From Chitinophaga caseinilytica (GTDB taxonomy: Bacteria; Bacteroidota; Bacteroidia; Chitinophagales; Chitinophagaceae): a stretch of DNA of 64,000 bases. A program made the position numbers and the translations under genes. Numbering within the stretch: the first letter of the stretch is position 1; each line of letters starts with the position of its first letter. The notes under the pieces are model-generated. The model made no database searches. It was not told the DNA's origin and worked only from the letters and a program-made list of their open reading frames with translations. The DNA lies in assembly GCF_038396765.1 (NCBI RefSeq), contig NZ_CP150096.1:3331001-3395000 (forward strand), in the 5' to 3' direction. Below, in pieces: positions 26,223 to 35,254 of the stretch.

Positions 26223-26526
26223 CTCATGTTTTTGTTGAGCAAATATAATTTTGCCGGCCGGATACTGCCAGTATCCGGCGCCGCAGCCTCCGTGGCAGGG
26301 ATCGGGCGAAATGTCGCCAAACCTGCCGTTAGACTGGAAATAACGTGGAAAATAAGCTGCCGGGAATCACATGGAATTAACGATAAGTTAATCGTTCCCC
26401 GATTTTGGTTTGGTTCGTTTCCGGGCAAAAAATACGAAAATTATTGAGAAGCGGAAATTCAGGCCCTAATCAGGGAATATTCCCACTTTGGCGGATTAAA
26501 AAATATAATGCCTACCTTTGTGCCTT
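26223..26526. other. Divergent intergenic region between module B and the efflux operon
   Basis: About 300 bp hold the promoters of both units. Visible elements are an inverted repeat AACGAT-N6-ATCGTT (26379-26396), a perfect 12-bp palindrome GGGAATATTCCC (26473-26484) and a -33/-7 promoter match at 26487-26520. The palindrome ends two bases before the -33 box, so a protein bound there would affect the efflux promoter. Confidence 0.6.
26487..26520 (+). promoter_or_regulatory. Bacteroidota-type promoter of the efflux operon
   Basis: TTTG at 26487-26490 and a perfect TAnnTTTG box (TACCTTTG, 26513-26520) are separated by 22 bp, close to the Bacteroidota sigma-ABfr consensus. The predicted transcription start falls about at the GTG codon of the next gene (26527), which would make its mRNA leaderless or nearly so. 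Confidence 0.6.
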
Positions 26527-26925
26527 GTGAAAAAATTGCTAGCGTTGATATTGTTCGTGGTCTACACGATCTCCAGCACAGAACTCCGGGAGATCGTGAA
26601 GCTCCCCGTGCTGGTCCAGCACTTCAACGAGCACCGGCAATTGAACAAAGACATCACTTTTTCACAGTTCCTCATCGATCATTACAACAACATCCCGCAT
26701 ACGGACAACGACGAAGAGCGCGACAACCAGTTGCCGTTCAAACAGGCAGATACCAACCTGATGTTCAGTCCCGTTATCCCCGCACCCAGTCCGCTGGCGC
26801 TCAAAAAGCCGGTGATGCCCCTTGCGGCCGATGCATTGTTTCCCCGCTACGCCGACTTCATCCCCACCGAAGGCGTCAGCAAAATCTGGCAGCCGCCCAG
26901 GCCCGGAACGTCCCTTTTTGTGTAA
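26527..26925 (+). CDS. Small secreted or membrane-anchored protein of unknown function before the RND pump
   Basis: A 132-residue frame starts at GTG (KKLLALILFVVYTIS follows); there is no ATG in this frame near the start. The first ~18 residues are hydrophobic and could be a signal peptide or anchor. The rest is polar (VLVQHFNEHRQLNKDITFSQ) and has a proline-rich tail. I know no function. A small protein with this kind of N-terminus just ahead of CusA-type pumps is familiar from Bacteroidota, so a role in metal handling or in pump regulation is plausible but unproven. It is 60 bases upstream of the pump gene in the same direction. Confidence 0.75.
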   Translation: MKKLLALILFVVYTISSTELREIVKLPVLVQHFNEHRQLNKDITFSQFLIDHYNNIPHTDNDEERDNQLPFKQADTNLMFSPVIPAPSPLALKKPVMPLAADALFPRYADFIPTEGVSKIWQPPRPGTSLFV

Positions 26926-26985
26926 GGCCTGGCCATAGCCGGGTCTGTCCAATTATTGTTTCCGGATAGATCAAAGCAGAATTTC

Positions 26986-29900
26986 ATGTTGAATCGAATT
27001 ATCGGGTTTTCCGTGAGGAATAAACTCGTTGTTGCGCTGTTTACCATCGCGCTCATCATCTATGGTGTTTTCGAACTGTTCAAACTCCCCGTGGATGCAG
27101 TTCCGGATATCACCAACAACCAGGTCCAGATCATCACCGTTGCGCCCTCGTACGGGGCTACCGACATCGAGCGGCTCGTTACTTTCCCCGTGGAGCAGGC
27201 CAGCAGCAATATTGCGGGCATCAGCGAGATCAGGAGCTACAGCCGCTTCGGGCTTTCGCTCGTAACATTGGTGTTCGACGACGGGGTGGATATTTACTGG
27301 GCACGCCAGCAGGTGTCCGAACGCCTGGCCGTGATCCAGGCCTCGATCCCCGATGGGATCGGCAAGCCCGAAATGGGGCCCATTTCCACCGGGCTGGGAG
27401 AGATTTACCAATACGTCGTCCGCCCGAAAAAAGGGTACGCGTCCCGCTACGATATTACCGAACTGCGCACTATCCAGGACTGGATCGTTCGCCGGCAATT
27501 GCTCGGCGTGAAGGGTGTGGCGGAAGTGAGCAGTTTCGGCGGAAAGCTGAAGCAGTACCACGTGGCCGTGAACCCCGCCAAGCTGCAGGCGTACGGCGTT
27601 ACCATATCCGACGTGTTCAACGCCCTGGAAACCAATAACGAAAATACCGGTGGCGCCTACATCGAAAAACAGGCGACCGTGCTCTACATCCGGAGCGAAG
27701 GGCTCATTGGCAGCCAGGAAGATATCGGCAACATCGTGGTGCGGAATGGTACCGCCGGTGCGCCGCTCCTCATCCGCGACGTGGCGGATGTGCGGATCGG
27801 GTCGGCTACGCGGTACGGGGCGTTGACGTACAATAACGAAGGCGAAGTGTCCGGCGCGATCGTTATGATGCTGAAAGGTGCCAACAGCAATGTGGTGATC
27901 GAAGACATCAAAGCCAAAATCGCGGAGATACAAAAAACATTGCCGGAAGGCGTGGTGATCGAACCTTTCCTCGACCGTACCGACATGGTGTCTAACGCCA
28001 TTAAAACGGTGGAGGTCAATTTGATGGAAGGTGCGCTGATCGTCGTTTTCGTGCTCGTGATCTTTTTGGGGAACCTGCGCGCGGGGCTGCTCGTGGCGTC
28101 GGTCATCCCGCTGTCGATGCTTTTTGCCGTGATCATGATGAACCTTTTCGGCGTGAGCGGCAACCTGATGAGCCTCGGTGCGCTGGATTTCGGGCTGATC
28201 GTGGACGGGGCCGTGATCATCGTGGAAGCGGTCATGCACCAGCTGAGCCACAGCAAAAAATTTGCGGGGGTGATGCAGTTGTCGAAGGTAGAGATGGACG
28301 GCGAAGTGAAAAGCGCGTCTTCCAAAATGATGAACAGTGCCGTTTTCGGGCAAATCATCATTCTCATCGTATACCTGCCCATTTTTACGCTGCAGGGGAT
28401 CGAGGGCAAAATGTTCAAGCCCATGGCGCAAACGGTGGCTTTCGCGCTGCTGGGGGCGTTCCTGCTATCGCTGACGTACATCCCGATGATGAGCGCCGTA
28501 GTGCTCAGCCGGAAAGTCAAAACGAAGCCCAACCTGTCAGACAGGGCCATGGAGCGGATCGAGAAAGGATATAAAGGCTGGCTGACGAAGGCGCTGGCCA
28601 TTCCCAAAATCATCGTGGGCATCGTGGTGGTACTGTTCATCGCGGCCATTTTCATCCTGACGCGGCTCGGCGGGGAATTCATCCCGTCGATCGAAGAAGG
28701 GGATTTTGCGGTGGAGACGCGCGTCCTGTCGGGCAGTAACCTCCACACCACCGTCGATCATGTGCAAAAGGTGGCGGGCATCCTGAAAAGCCGGTTCCCG
28801 GAAGTGCGCAACATCGTCACCAAGATCGGCAGCAGCGAAGTGCCCACGGAGCCATTGCCGATGGATATGGGCGATATGATCATCAACCTCAAGCCCAAAT
28901 CGGAATGGACGTCGGCCCGCTCGTTCGACGAGCTTTCCGAAAAGATGGGGGCCGCGGCATCGGAAGTGCCGGGCGTCACTACCAGTTTCCAGTTCCCCGT
29001 GCAGATGCGCTTCAACGAACTGATGACGGGCGCCAGGCAAGACGTGGTCTGCAAAATATTCGGGGAAGACCTCGACACACTGGGCGTTTACGCCAAACAG
29101 CTCGCCGGCATCGTGCGCACCGTCAAAGGCGCCACGGAGCTGTATGTGGAGCAGATCACCGGCACCCAGCAGATCGTCATCAAATACAACCGCGCGGCCA
29201 TCGCGCAATATGGGCTGAACATCGCCGATATCAACCGGAACGTAAATGCCGCGTTCGCCGGCCAGAGCGCCGGGCTCGTGTTCGAAGGAGAAAAGCGGTT
29301 CGAGCTGGTGGTGCGTTTGCAGAATGACCAGCGGACAGACATCCGCGACGTGCAAAACCTCCTCATCCCGACCCCTGCCGGCACGCAGATCCCGCTGTAC
29401 CAGGTGGCGTCTGTAGAACTGATCGATAGCCCCAGCCAGATCCAGCGCGAAGACACCCGCCGCCGGATCCTCGTGGGCTTCAACGTAAGCGGCCGCGATG
29501 TGGAAAGCATCGTGGAAGAATTGCAGGGGAAGGTATCGGAAAGCATCAAACTGCCTGCCGGTTACGCGATCGGGTACGGCGGATCTTTCGAGAACCTCAA
29601 CGAAGCCAAGGCGCGCCTGTCTGTTGCGGTACCGGTTTCGCTGGTCCTCATCTTCCTGTTGCTGTATTTCGCTTTCAATTCCATTAAATACGGCCTGTTG
29701 ATCTATACGGCCATTCCCTTGTCGGCCATCGGCGGCATTTTCCTCCTCGCCATGCGCGGCATGCCTTTCAGTATCAGTGCGGGCGTGGGTTTCATCGCGC
29801 TGTTCGGGATTGCGGTGCTGAACGGGATCGTGCTGGTGGCGGAATTCAACCGCATCAAAAAATCAGGAGAAACCGATATGCAGAAAATTGTGACCCGCGG

Positions 29901-31311
29901 CACCGTTACGCGGTTGCGCCCCGTGCTCATGACGGCTTTCGTGGCATCGCTGGGCTTTTTGCCCATGGCGCTCAGTAACGGTGCGGGCGCCTCGGTACAG
30001 CGGCCGTTGGCCACGGTGGTGATCGGCGGACTGATGATCGCCACGCTGCTGACGCTGTTCGTGTTGCCGATCCTCTATGTTGCTTTCGAGAAAGGAGTGA
30101 AAATCAAAAGAAAGAAATTGGCGGCCGGTGTGGTATTGCTGTTGGCTGCTGTGCCCGCTTTCGCGCAGCAACCTATTCGCCTCGACGCCGCGCTGGATTC
30201 CGCCGTTCGCAATAACCTCCTCGTGCAGAACCGGCGCTTGCGCGCGGAACAGGCGAAGGAATTGATGAAAACTGCGGTTGATCTGCCGAAAACGGCCGTG
30301 GGAGCAGAGTATGGAAAGTTTAACGGTCCGTTGACGGACGACAGGATCTCCGTGACCCAGAGCTTCAGTCTTCCATCGCTGTACAACCGGCAAAAGCGGC
30401 AATTGGGCGAGGAGTGGAAAGCGGCGCTGCTGGAAACGGAATTGCAGGAAGTGGAAATCCGCCGGCTGACGACCGGTATTTTCTACGAACTGCTGCTCAT
30501 GACCGAGCGCGAAAAGCTGCTCCTGCAAATGGATTCCACCTACAGCGCGTTCCTCCGCGTGGCCGCGCTGCGGCTGAAGGCGGGCGAAACGAACATCCTC
30601 GAGAAAGCGAGCGCCGAAAACCAGCTCATCCAGCTGCGGATGCTCCGCAAAACCGTAGGGCAGGAGCGCGCGTTGCTGCAACGCCAGTTCATGCTGATCC
30701 TCCATTCCCCGGAGCCCCGCATGCCCGAATCGGCCGCCTTCAAGCTCGAGATGCCGTTGCCGGATACCACCGGCCTGGCGGGCCATCCCTTGCTGAAATG
30801 GCGTCGCCAGCAGGAAACCGCCGCCGGTGCGGCCGTGCAGGTGGAAAAAGCGAAGCTGCTGCCCGATCTCAGCGCGGGGTTCAATAACCTCAGCATCCGC
30901 GACGGTGTGCGATACGGGCGGGGCGACCGGTTCAATTCGTTCCAGGTGGGCGTGGCCGTTCCCGTGTTCGCGGGCTCGCAGCGCGCAAGGATCAAATCCG
31001 CCAAAACCGGCCTCCGCATCGCGCAAAACGAGACCGAATACCAGGCCGCCGCGCTGGAAGCGGAGCTGGCCGGGGCCATGGTGCGGGTGAAGCAGTTCCA
31101 CGACATCGTGAGCGATTACGAAACCGGCGCTTTGAAAAACGCGCAGGAAATCACCGCCACGCTGAACCGGCAACTGCAGGAAGGGGAAATCAATTACCTC
31201 GAATGGACCGTCCTCAACCAACAATCCCTCGGCACGCAGCTCGACTATTTCGACGCCGTTAAAAATCTCAACAATAGCATTATCCAATTGCAATACCTGT
31301 TAGCTGATTAA
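26986..31311 (+). CDS. CusA/CzcA-type RND metal efflux pump fused to a TolC-like outer-membrane factor
   Basis: The 1441-residue protein begins at the ATG at 26986 (MLNRIIGF). Residues 1 to ~1040 are a heavy-metal RND pump: porter motifs PVDAVPDITNNQVQ and FPVEQASS, twelve membrane helices, and the proton-relay helix with two aspartates (LDFGLIVDGAVIIVEA). Residues ~1065-1441 are an outer-membrane factor of CzcC/TolC type, with long helices (LDAALDSAVRNNLLVQNRRL). The junction KIKRKKL-AAGVVLLLAAVPAFAQ looks like a complete signal peptide, with an in-frame GTG at 30097. The fused form is known in Bacteroidota. It probably expels copper, silver, zinc, cobalt or cadmium; which one cannot be told. 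Confidence 0.9.
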   Translation: MLNRIIGFSVRNKLVVALFTIALIIYGVFELFKLPVDAVPDITNNQVQIITVAPSYGATDIERLVTFPVEQASSNIAGISEIRSYSRFGLSLVTLVFDDGVDIYWARQQVSERLAVIQASIPDGIGKPEMGPISTGLGEIYQYVVRPKKGYASRYDITELRTIQDWIVRRQLLGVKGVAEVSSFGGKLKQYHVAVNPAKLQAYGVTISDVFNALETNNENTGGAYIEKQATVLYIRSEGLIGSQEDIGNIVVRNGTAGAPLLIRDVADVRIGSATRYGALTYNNEGEVSGAIVMMLKGANSNVVIEDIKAKIAEIQKTLPEGVVIEPFLDRTDMVSNAIKTVEVNLMEGALIVVFVLVIFLGNLRAGLLVASVIPLSMLFAVIMMNLFGVSGNLMSLGALDFGLIVDGAVIIVEAVMHQLSHSKKFAGVMQLSKVEMDGEVKSASSKMMNSAVFGQIIILIVYLPIFTLQGIEGKMFKPMAQTVAFALLGAFLLSLTYIPMMSAVVLSRKVKTKPNLSDRAMERIEKGYKGWLTKALAIPKIIVGIVVVLFIAAIFILTRLGGEFIPSIEEGDFAVETRVLSGSNLHTTVDHVQKVAGILKSRFPEVRNIVTKIGSSEVPTEPLPMDMGDMIINLKPKSEWTSARSFDELSEKMGAAASEVPGVTTSFQFPVQMRFNELMTGARQDVVCKIFGEDLDTLGVYAKQLAGIVRTVKGATELYVEQITGTQQIVIKYNRAAIAQYGLNIADINRNVNAAFAGQSAGLVFEGEKRFELVVRLQNDQRTDIRDVQNLLIPTPAGTQIPLYQVASVELIDSPSQIQREDTRRRILVGFNVSGRDVESIVEELQGKVSESIKLPAGYAIGYGGSFENLNEAKARLSVAVPVSLVLIFLLLYFAFNSIKYGLLIYTAIPLSAIGGIFLLAMRGMPFSISAGVGFIALFGIAVLNGIVLVAEFNRIKKSGETDMQKIVTRGTVTRLRPVLMTAFVASLGFLPMALSNGAGASVQRPLATVVIGGLMIATLLTLFVLPILYVAFEKGVKIKRKKLAAGVVLLLAAVPAFAQQPIRLDAALDSAVRNNLLVQNRRLRAEQAKELMKTAVDLPKTAVGAEYGKFNGPLTDDRISVTQSFSLPSLYNRQKRQLGEEWKAALLETELQEVEIRRLTTGIFYELLLMTEREKLLLQMDSTYSAFLRVAALRLKAGETNILEKASAENQLIQLRMLRKTVGQERALLQRQFMLILHSPEPRMPESAAFKLEMPLPDTTGLAGHPLLKWRRQQETAAGAAVQVEKAKLLPDLSAGFNNLSIRDGVRYGRGDRFNSFQVGVAVPVFAGSQRARIKSAKTGLRIAQNETEYQAAALEAELAGAMVRVKQFHDIVSDYETGALKNAQEITATLNRQLQEGEINYLEWTVLNQQSLGTQLDYFDAVKNLNNSIIQLQYLLAD

Positions 31312-31313
31312 TT

Positions 31314-32453
31314 ATGAAACGCGATATCATTTTCAATAATACCCTCGCAGCCGCCCTTTGCCTGCTGCTCGCCGCCTGCGGGAACGCCCCGGAAGCGCCC
31401 AAAGACGCACCGGTAGCGGCGGATGCCGATGTGGTGAGCCTTACTGCGGAACAACGCAAACACGTAGACCTCCAGACCGGCCGCCTTTCCGAACAAAGCG
31501 TGAGCGGCATCCTGCGGCTCAGCGGACAGGTAGACGTGCCCCCGCAAAACATGATCTCCGTGAGCACTCCGCTCGGTGGATACCTGAAATCTACCGGCAT
31601 GATGCCCGGAACGCTTGTCAGAAAAGGGCAATTGCTGGGCGTGATGGAAGATCCGCAGTTCATACAGCTGCAACAGGATTACCTTATGTCGAAAAACCGG
31701 CTGGAGTTTGCGCGGAAGGAATTCGAGCGGCAGAAAGAGCTCAACAGCAGTAAAGCCAGCAGCGACAAGGTCATGCAACAGGCCGAAAGCGAATACCGCA
31801 ACGTGAGCATCTCCACCCGCGCGCTCGCCGCCAAACTGGCGCTGATCGGCATCGATGCGGACCGGCTCACGGAAAACAATATCTCGCGGACGGTCAATAT
31901 CCTGTCGCCCATCAACGGCTACGTCAACAAAGTGAATGTCAACATCGGGAAATACGTGACGCCGTCTGACGTGATTTTCGACCTCGTAAACCCGGAAGAC
32001 ATCCACCTGAACCTGACCGTTTACGAAAAAGACCTCGCCAAACTGTCTATCGGCCAGCCGGCGGTGGTGTACACCAACGCCCGGCCCGATCAGAAATATG
32101 ATGCGGAGATTATCCTGATCAGTCATTCCCTGAACGAAAACCGCAGCGCCGAGGTGCATTGCCATTTCCGGAAGTACGACAAAAGCCTCGTGCCGGGGAT
32201 GTATATGAATGCGGAGGTGCGGCTGAACGATATCGTCGAGAAAGTATTGCCCACGGCGGCTTTCGTGAATTTCGAGAACCAGGATTATGTGTTCGTGCAG
32301 GAAAGCGGGGGTAGCTTCCGGCTAACGCCCGTCACTAAAGGGCAGGAGGGCGAAGGCGTGACCGTGGTCGCTTCTTCCGGACTGGAAGGGAAAACCATCG
32401 TGACCGCCGGCGCGTATTCCCTGCTGATGCAGTTGAAGAATACGGCCGAGTGA
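31314..32453 (+). CDS. RND efflux periplasmic adaptor lipoprotein (CusB/CzcB-like)
   Basis: The 379-residue lipoprotein has a lipobox ending LLAAC (C22). It has the membrane-fusion-protein layout: barrel-sandwich halves (STPLGGYLKSTGMMPGTLVRKGQ; SPINGYVNKVNVNIGKYV) around a helical hairpin (~115-170), then a beta-barrel domain (VNPEDIHLNLTVYEKDL) and a membrane-proximal domain. It links the RND pump to the outer-membrane factor. It starts two bases after the pump stop codon, so it is translationally linked. No metal-binding His/Met cluster of CusF type is obvious. A strong terminator follows. Confidence 0.92.
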   Translation: MKRDIIFNNTLAAALCLLLAACGNAPEAPKDAPVAADADVVSLTAEQRKHVDLQTGRLSEQSVSGILRLSGQVDVPPQNMISVSTPLGGYLKSTGMMPGTLVRKGQLLGVMEDPQFIQLQQDYLMSKNRLEFARKEFERQKELNSSKASSDKVMQQAESEYRNVSISTRALAAKLALIGIDADRLTENNISRTVNILSPINGYVNKVNVNIGKYVTPSDVIFDLVNPEDIHLNLTVYEKDLAKLSIGQPAVVYTNARPDQKYDAEIILISHSLNENRSAEVHCHFRKYDKSLVPGMYMNAEVRLNDIVEKVLPTAAFVNFENQDYVFVQESGGSFRLTPVTKGQEGEGVTVVASSGLEGKTIVTAGAYSLLMQLKNTAE

Positions 32454-32471
32454 GGATGGGAACGTAATGTG

Positions 32472-32503
32472 AAACCCCGGGGCCTGGGCCCCGGGGTTTT
32501 TTT
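32472..32503 (+). terminator. Rho-independent terminator of the efflux operon
   Basis: A 13-bp perfect stem, AAACCCCGGGGCC (32472-32484) and its complement (32487-32499), has a TG loop and ends in a T7 run. Confidence 0.92.
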
Positions 32504-32538
32504 GTTAATATCTGTGTAGTAAGGTAATCAACTTGCCT

Positions 32539-33537
32539 TTATTTCTTCAGCTTCACGGGCGATTTGAATTTTCTTTCCCGGATATAGGGAACAATATCTT
32601 CGCCGCTGGCAAAGCCTTTTTCGTTGTAAGCGATACGCTCCGGCGCGGGACCTACCCATTCGCTTTTACAGCCTTCGATACTGATCGTGCCTTTACCCGG
32701 ATCGATGGTAAGCGTGGTGAAAACCGCGTCGCGATAGGGGCAGGTATAAGCGATCCAGGGATGCGACGCGTGCACCTCGGGCGAATAGCTTTCGTGTTTG
32801 TATTTTCCGCCCACCCAATAATACGATGCGGAGTTGATGGTAAGATAGGGGATGCCGTTTACCTGCTGCAGCCGGTCTACATGCGTATGCCCGTTGATGA
32901 CGAGCACCACGCGGCTTTTGAACCCCGAGATAATATCCTGGACCTCCTGCGCATTGTCTACCGCTGCCGGGCCTTCCAGCGGCTGGTGGCACAGGATGAT
33001 GGCGGGCCCCTTTCCTTCAGTCAGCTGTGTTTTCAACCATGCGGCCTGTTCGGGGCCGATGTAGGAAGGATAGCCGCCTTTGTGCGCGGGGGAGCCTTTT
33101 TCGTTGCCGTTGAGCACGATGAACTGGTAACCGCCTGTCACCTGCGAATAATAAGGCGCCGGAATGCCCCAGAAGCGGGTGCATTGCTCGTTGGTATGGC
33201 CGCTGTCGGTATCATGATTGCCGATCACATGCAGACGTTGCCCGTGGCTTTCGTTGAAAGCCTGTATGACGGGGAGGTTCTTTTCATTGGGATAGCAAAA
33301 GTCGCCGAGCTGCGCGATGGCATCGGGTTTGCGCTTGTCCATCGCGGAAACGAAGGCCTGTATCCGCGCGGGCCCGTCGTGCATGATGTCGTGGTGGAGA
33401 TCGGTGAGCAGGCCAAGGCGGAAAATGCTGGAACTGCCGCCGAAGCTCGCTTTCACGAGGTCGGGGATGAGCAGTGTTAAGCCCAGGGGCGCGGCCTGGC
33501 GGAGGAATTGCTTGCGGCTGATGTGACGGGTATGCAT
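32539..33537 (-). CDS. Exported calcineurin-like metallophosphoesterase
   Basis: The 332-residue protein has the full metal-binding set DLHHD, GDFC, GNHD, CHQP and NGHTH. Its N-terminus (HISRKQFLRQAAPLGLTLLI) looks like a Tat-type signal with an RK pair instead of RR, suggesting export in a folded state; a Sec signal is less likely. It is the last of three minus-strand genes that start with the lacI gene. Its link to the neighbouring saccharide locus suggests a phosphorylated or phosphodiester-bearing substrate, but this is guesswork. Confidence 0.85.
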   Translation of the reverse strand: MHTRHISRKQFLRQAAPLGLTLLIPDLVKASFGGSSSIFRLGLLTDLHHDIMHDGPARIQAFVSAMDKRKPDAIAQLGDFCYPNEKNLPVIQAFNESHGQRLHVIGNHDTDSGHTNEQCTRFWGIPAPYYSQVTGGYQFIVLNGNEKGSPAHKGGYPSYIGPEQAAWLKTQLTEGKGPAIILCHQPLEGPAAVDNAQEVQDIISGFKSRVVLVINGHTHVDRLQQVNGIPYLTINSASYYWVGGKYKHESYSPEVHASHPWIAYTCPYRDAVFTTLTIDPGKGTISIEGCKSEWVGPAPERIAYNEKGFASGEDIVPYIRERKFKSPVKLKK

Positions 33538-33596
33538 ATGCTACAAGTTAAGTAATACTAATCAAAAAGTTTAGTATTAATTGATGGAAGGAAAAC

Positions 33597-34100
33597 TCAT
33601 CCCACCCGTTTTCCCATAATCTTCAATCCCACTTCTTTCCCGTCGAGCTCCGCGATATCGGGAAGCGTGCCCCAATCTTCGAACCCCAGTGATCTGAACA
33701 GCCGCAAACTTGGTGTGTTATGCGCGAAAATGAATCCCAGCAAGGTTTTCACTTCGAACGACGGTGCGTGTTGGATGGCGTATTTCAGCATTTCCCTGCC
33801 GAATCCTTTTCCCCGGAAATTTTCGTCGAGGTAAATGCTGATCTCGACGGTGGCGTTGTAGGCGGGCCGGCCGTAGAACGACTGGAAGCTGATCCACCCC
33901 ACCATATCTTTTTCTTCGTTTTCCACCACCCACAACGGCCTCCGCTCCGGCGTATGGATATCGAACCAATGTTGCCGGCTTTCGGTGGAAACGGGTTCCG
34001 TGTCCGCCGTCACCAGCCGCGATGCTACGGTGGAATTGTAAATGGCTACGATCTGCGGGAGGTCTGCCTGTACGGCGTTTCTATATGTGAGCTGTTCCAT
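33597..34100 (-). CDS. GNAT-family N-acetyltransferase
   Basis: The 167-residue protein matches the phosphinothricin/methionine-sulfoximine acetyltransferase branch. It has the acetyl-CoA-binding motif NFRGKGFGREML (R-x-x-G-x-G/A), an upstream beta-strand VEISIYLDE and the C-terminal NTPSLRLFRSLGFE. It transfers acetyl from acetyl-CoA to an amine in the cytoplasm. It starts 3 bases after the lacI stop, so it is co-transcribed with the regulator; the functional link is unclear. Confidence 0.85.
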   Translation of the reverse strand: MEQLTYRNAVQADLPQIVAIYNSTVASRLVTADTEPVSTESRQHWFDIHTPERRPLWVVENEEKDMVGWISFQSFYGRPAYNATVEISIYLDENFRGKGFGREMLKYAIQHAPSFEVKTLLGFIFAHNTPSLRLFRSLGFEDWGTLPDIAELDGKEVGLKIMGKRVG

Positions 34101-34103
34101 GTT

Positions 34104-35116
34104 TCAGGTAGATTTTCGGACGATGAGCTCCGTTTTCAATACTTTGATGATGGATTTCCAGTCGGCCACTTCCCGGCTGATCTGGTCGATGAGCAATTGC
34201 GCCGCTGTTCGGCCGATTTCGCGGACGGGCTGCGATACGGTGGTGAGCGGCGGATCGATGAGGCCGGACACGAAATCGTTGCTGAAACCCACGACAGCTA
34301 TATCTTCCGGCACCCTTAGCCCGCGTTTCCGGATCACCTGGATGGTTTCGATGGCCGTGGGGTCGTTCACCGCGAAAATGGCGTCGGGCGGGTTTTCCAG
34401 GTTCAGCAGGTGGGTGACGTAGATTTTTACTTTTTCGATGTTGAGATCGTAGGAGAGGAGCAGCTCTTCGTCCAGCGGCACATTGTGCTTGCGCAGCGCC
34501 GCCTTGTACCCGTTCATCCGCCTTTCACTGATCTTGAGCGACGATGGCCCCGCCAGGTGCGCGATGCGTTTCCGCCCGGATTCGATGAGGTAGTTCACCG
34601 CGCGGTAGGCGCCGTCGTAATCGTCCACGATCACTTTCGGCACTTCCATTTCGTCGCACACCCGGTTGAAGAACACGATGGGAATGCCTTTGCGCTGGAA
34701 GATCTTCAAATGGTCGTAGTTCCGCGTTTCCCGGGTGATGGATACGAGAATGCCGTCTACCTGGTTGGCCAGCATCACGCGGGTGTTTGCCACTTCGGTT
34801 TCATAACTTTCGTCGGACTGGCAAATGACCGTCGAATATCCCGCTTTGCTCGCCACTTCCTGCGCGCCGATGATCGCCGTGGGAAAATAGGAGCTTTTGA
34901 ACTCGGGGACGATAATCCCGATCGTATTCGTTTTTTTGTAATGAGGCTGATGGCGAGCATATTCCGCTGGTAGTCCAGCTTCTCCGCCAGTTCCAGCACG
35001 GCCTGCCGCGTGTCGGGCTTCACGCTCTTGTGGCCCGTCAATGCCCGCGAAACCGTGGATTTGGACAGGTTCAGCTCCTTCGCGATATCGATGATAGTTA
35101 CCTGGTGCCTTTTCAT
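34104..35116 (-). pseudogene. LacI-family transcription regulator, frameshifted at an A7 run
   Basis: The N-terminus (MKRHQVTIIDIAKELNLSKSTVSRALTGHKSV) is a typical LacI helix-turn-helix with hinge. The frame is lost at seven T on the plus strand (34931-34937; A7 in the gene). One more base would give TKKTNTIGIIVPEFKSSYFP, which joins smoothly to the periplasmic-binding-protein-like ligand domain (QVDGILVSITRETRNYD ... VSQPVREIGRTAAQLL) running to 34104. The repaired length is about 338 residues, normal for the family. The reading ACA AAA AAA CGA has the heptamer A-AAA-AAA, a known slippery sequence, so slippage could also produce full-length protein. It is divergent from the susC locus and flanks the palindromes that it probably binds. 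Confidence 0.9.
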
Positions 35117-35146
35117 GATGCTAAGAAACGAATTATTTCAATTGGT

Positions 35147-35177
35147 GGGAACATTCCCGCAAATTGGGAATGTTCCC
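35147..35177. promoter_or_regulatory. Paired LacI-type operators upstream of susC
   Basis: Two palindromes, GGGAACATTCCC (35147-35158) and GGGAATGTTCCC (35166-35177), start 19 bp apart, with CAAATT in the spacer. A further half site (TGGGAA) begins at 35182. They lie in the 255-bp region between the divergent lacI and susC genes. An almost identical pair with the same spacing is at 50015-50045. Confidence 0.8.
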
Positions 35178-35197
35178 AATGTGGGAAAAGTCATTTT

Positions 35198-35232
35198 TTT
35201 GTTCGTGGAATAGCTGTTAGTTGCAATCTTTG
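35198..35232 (+). promoter_or_regulatory. Candidate promoter of the susC locus
   Basis: TTTG (35198-35201) and AATCTTTG (35225-35232, one mismatch to TAnnTTTG) are 23 bp apart and lie about 20 bp downstream of the operator pair. A second weaker box, TATCTTTA, occurs near 35348. A repressor on the operators would cover or neighbour this promoter. Confidence 0.45.
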
Positions 35233-35254
35233 GCCATCAATCAAATTCACACGT

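Noticed and set aside
29863..31293. 476-codon antisense open frame over the outer-membrane-factor part
   Set aside because: It covers the pump/OMF fusion in reverse with no family resemblance.
26986..31311. The pump gene as an assembly artefact joining two genes
   Set aside because: The frame is continuous through the junction, and pump-OMF fusions of about this length are known in Bacteroidota.
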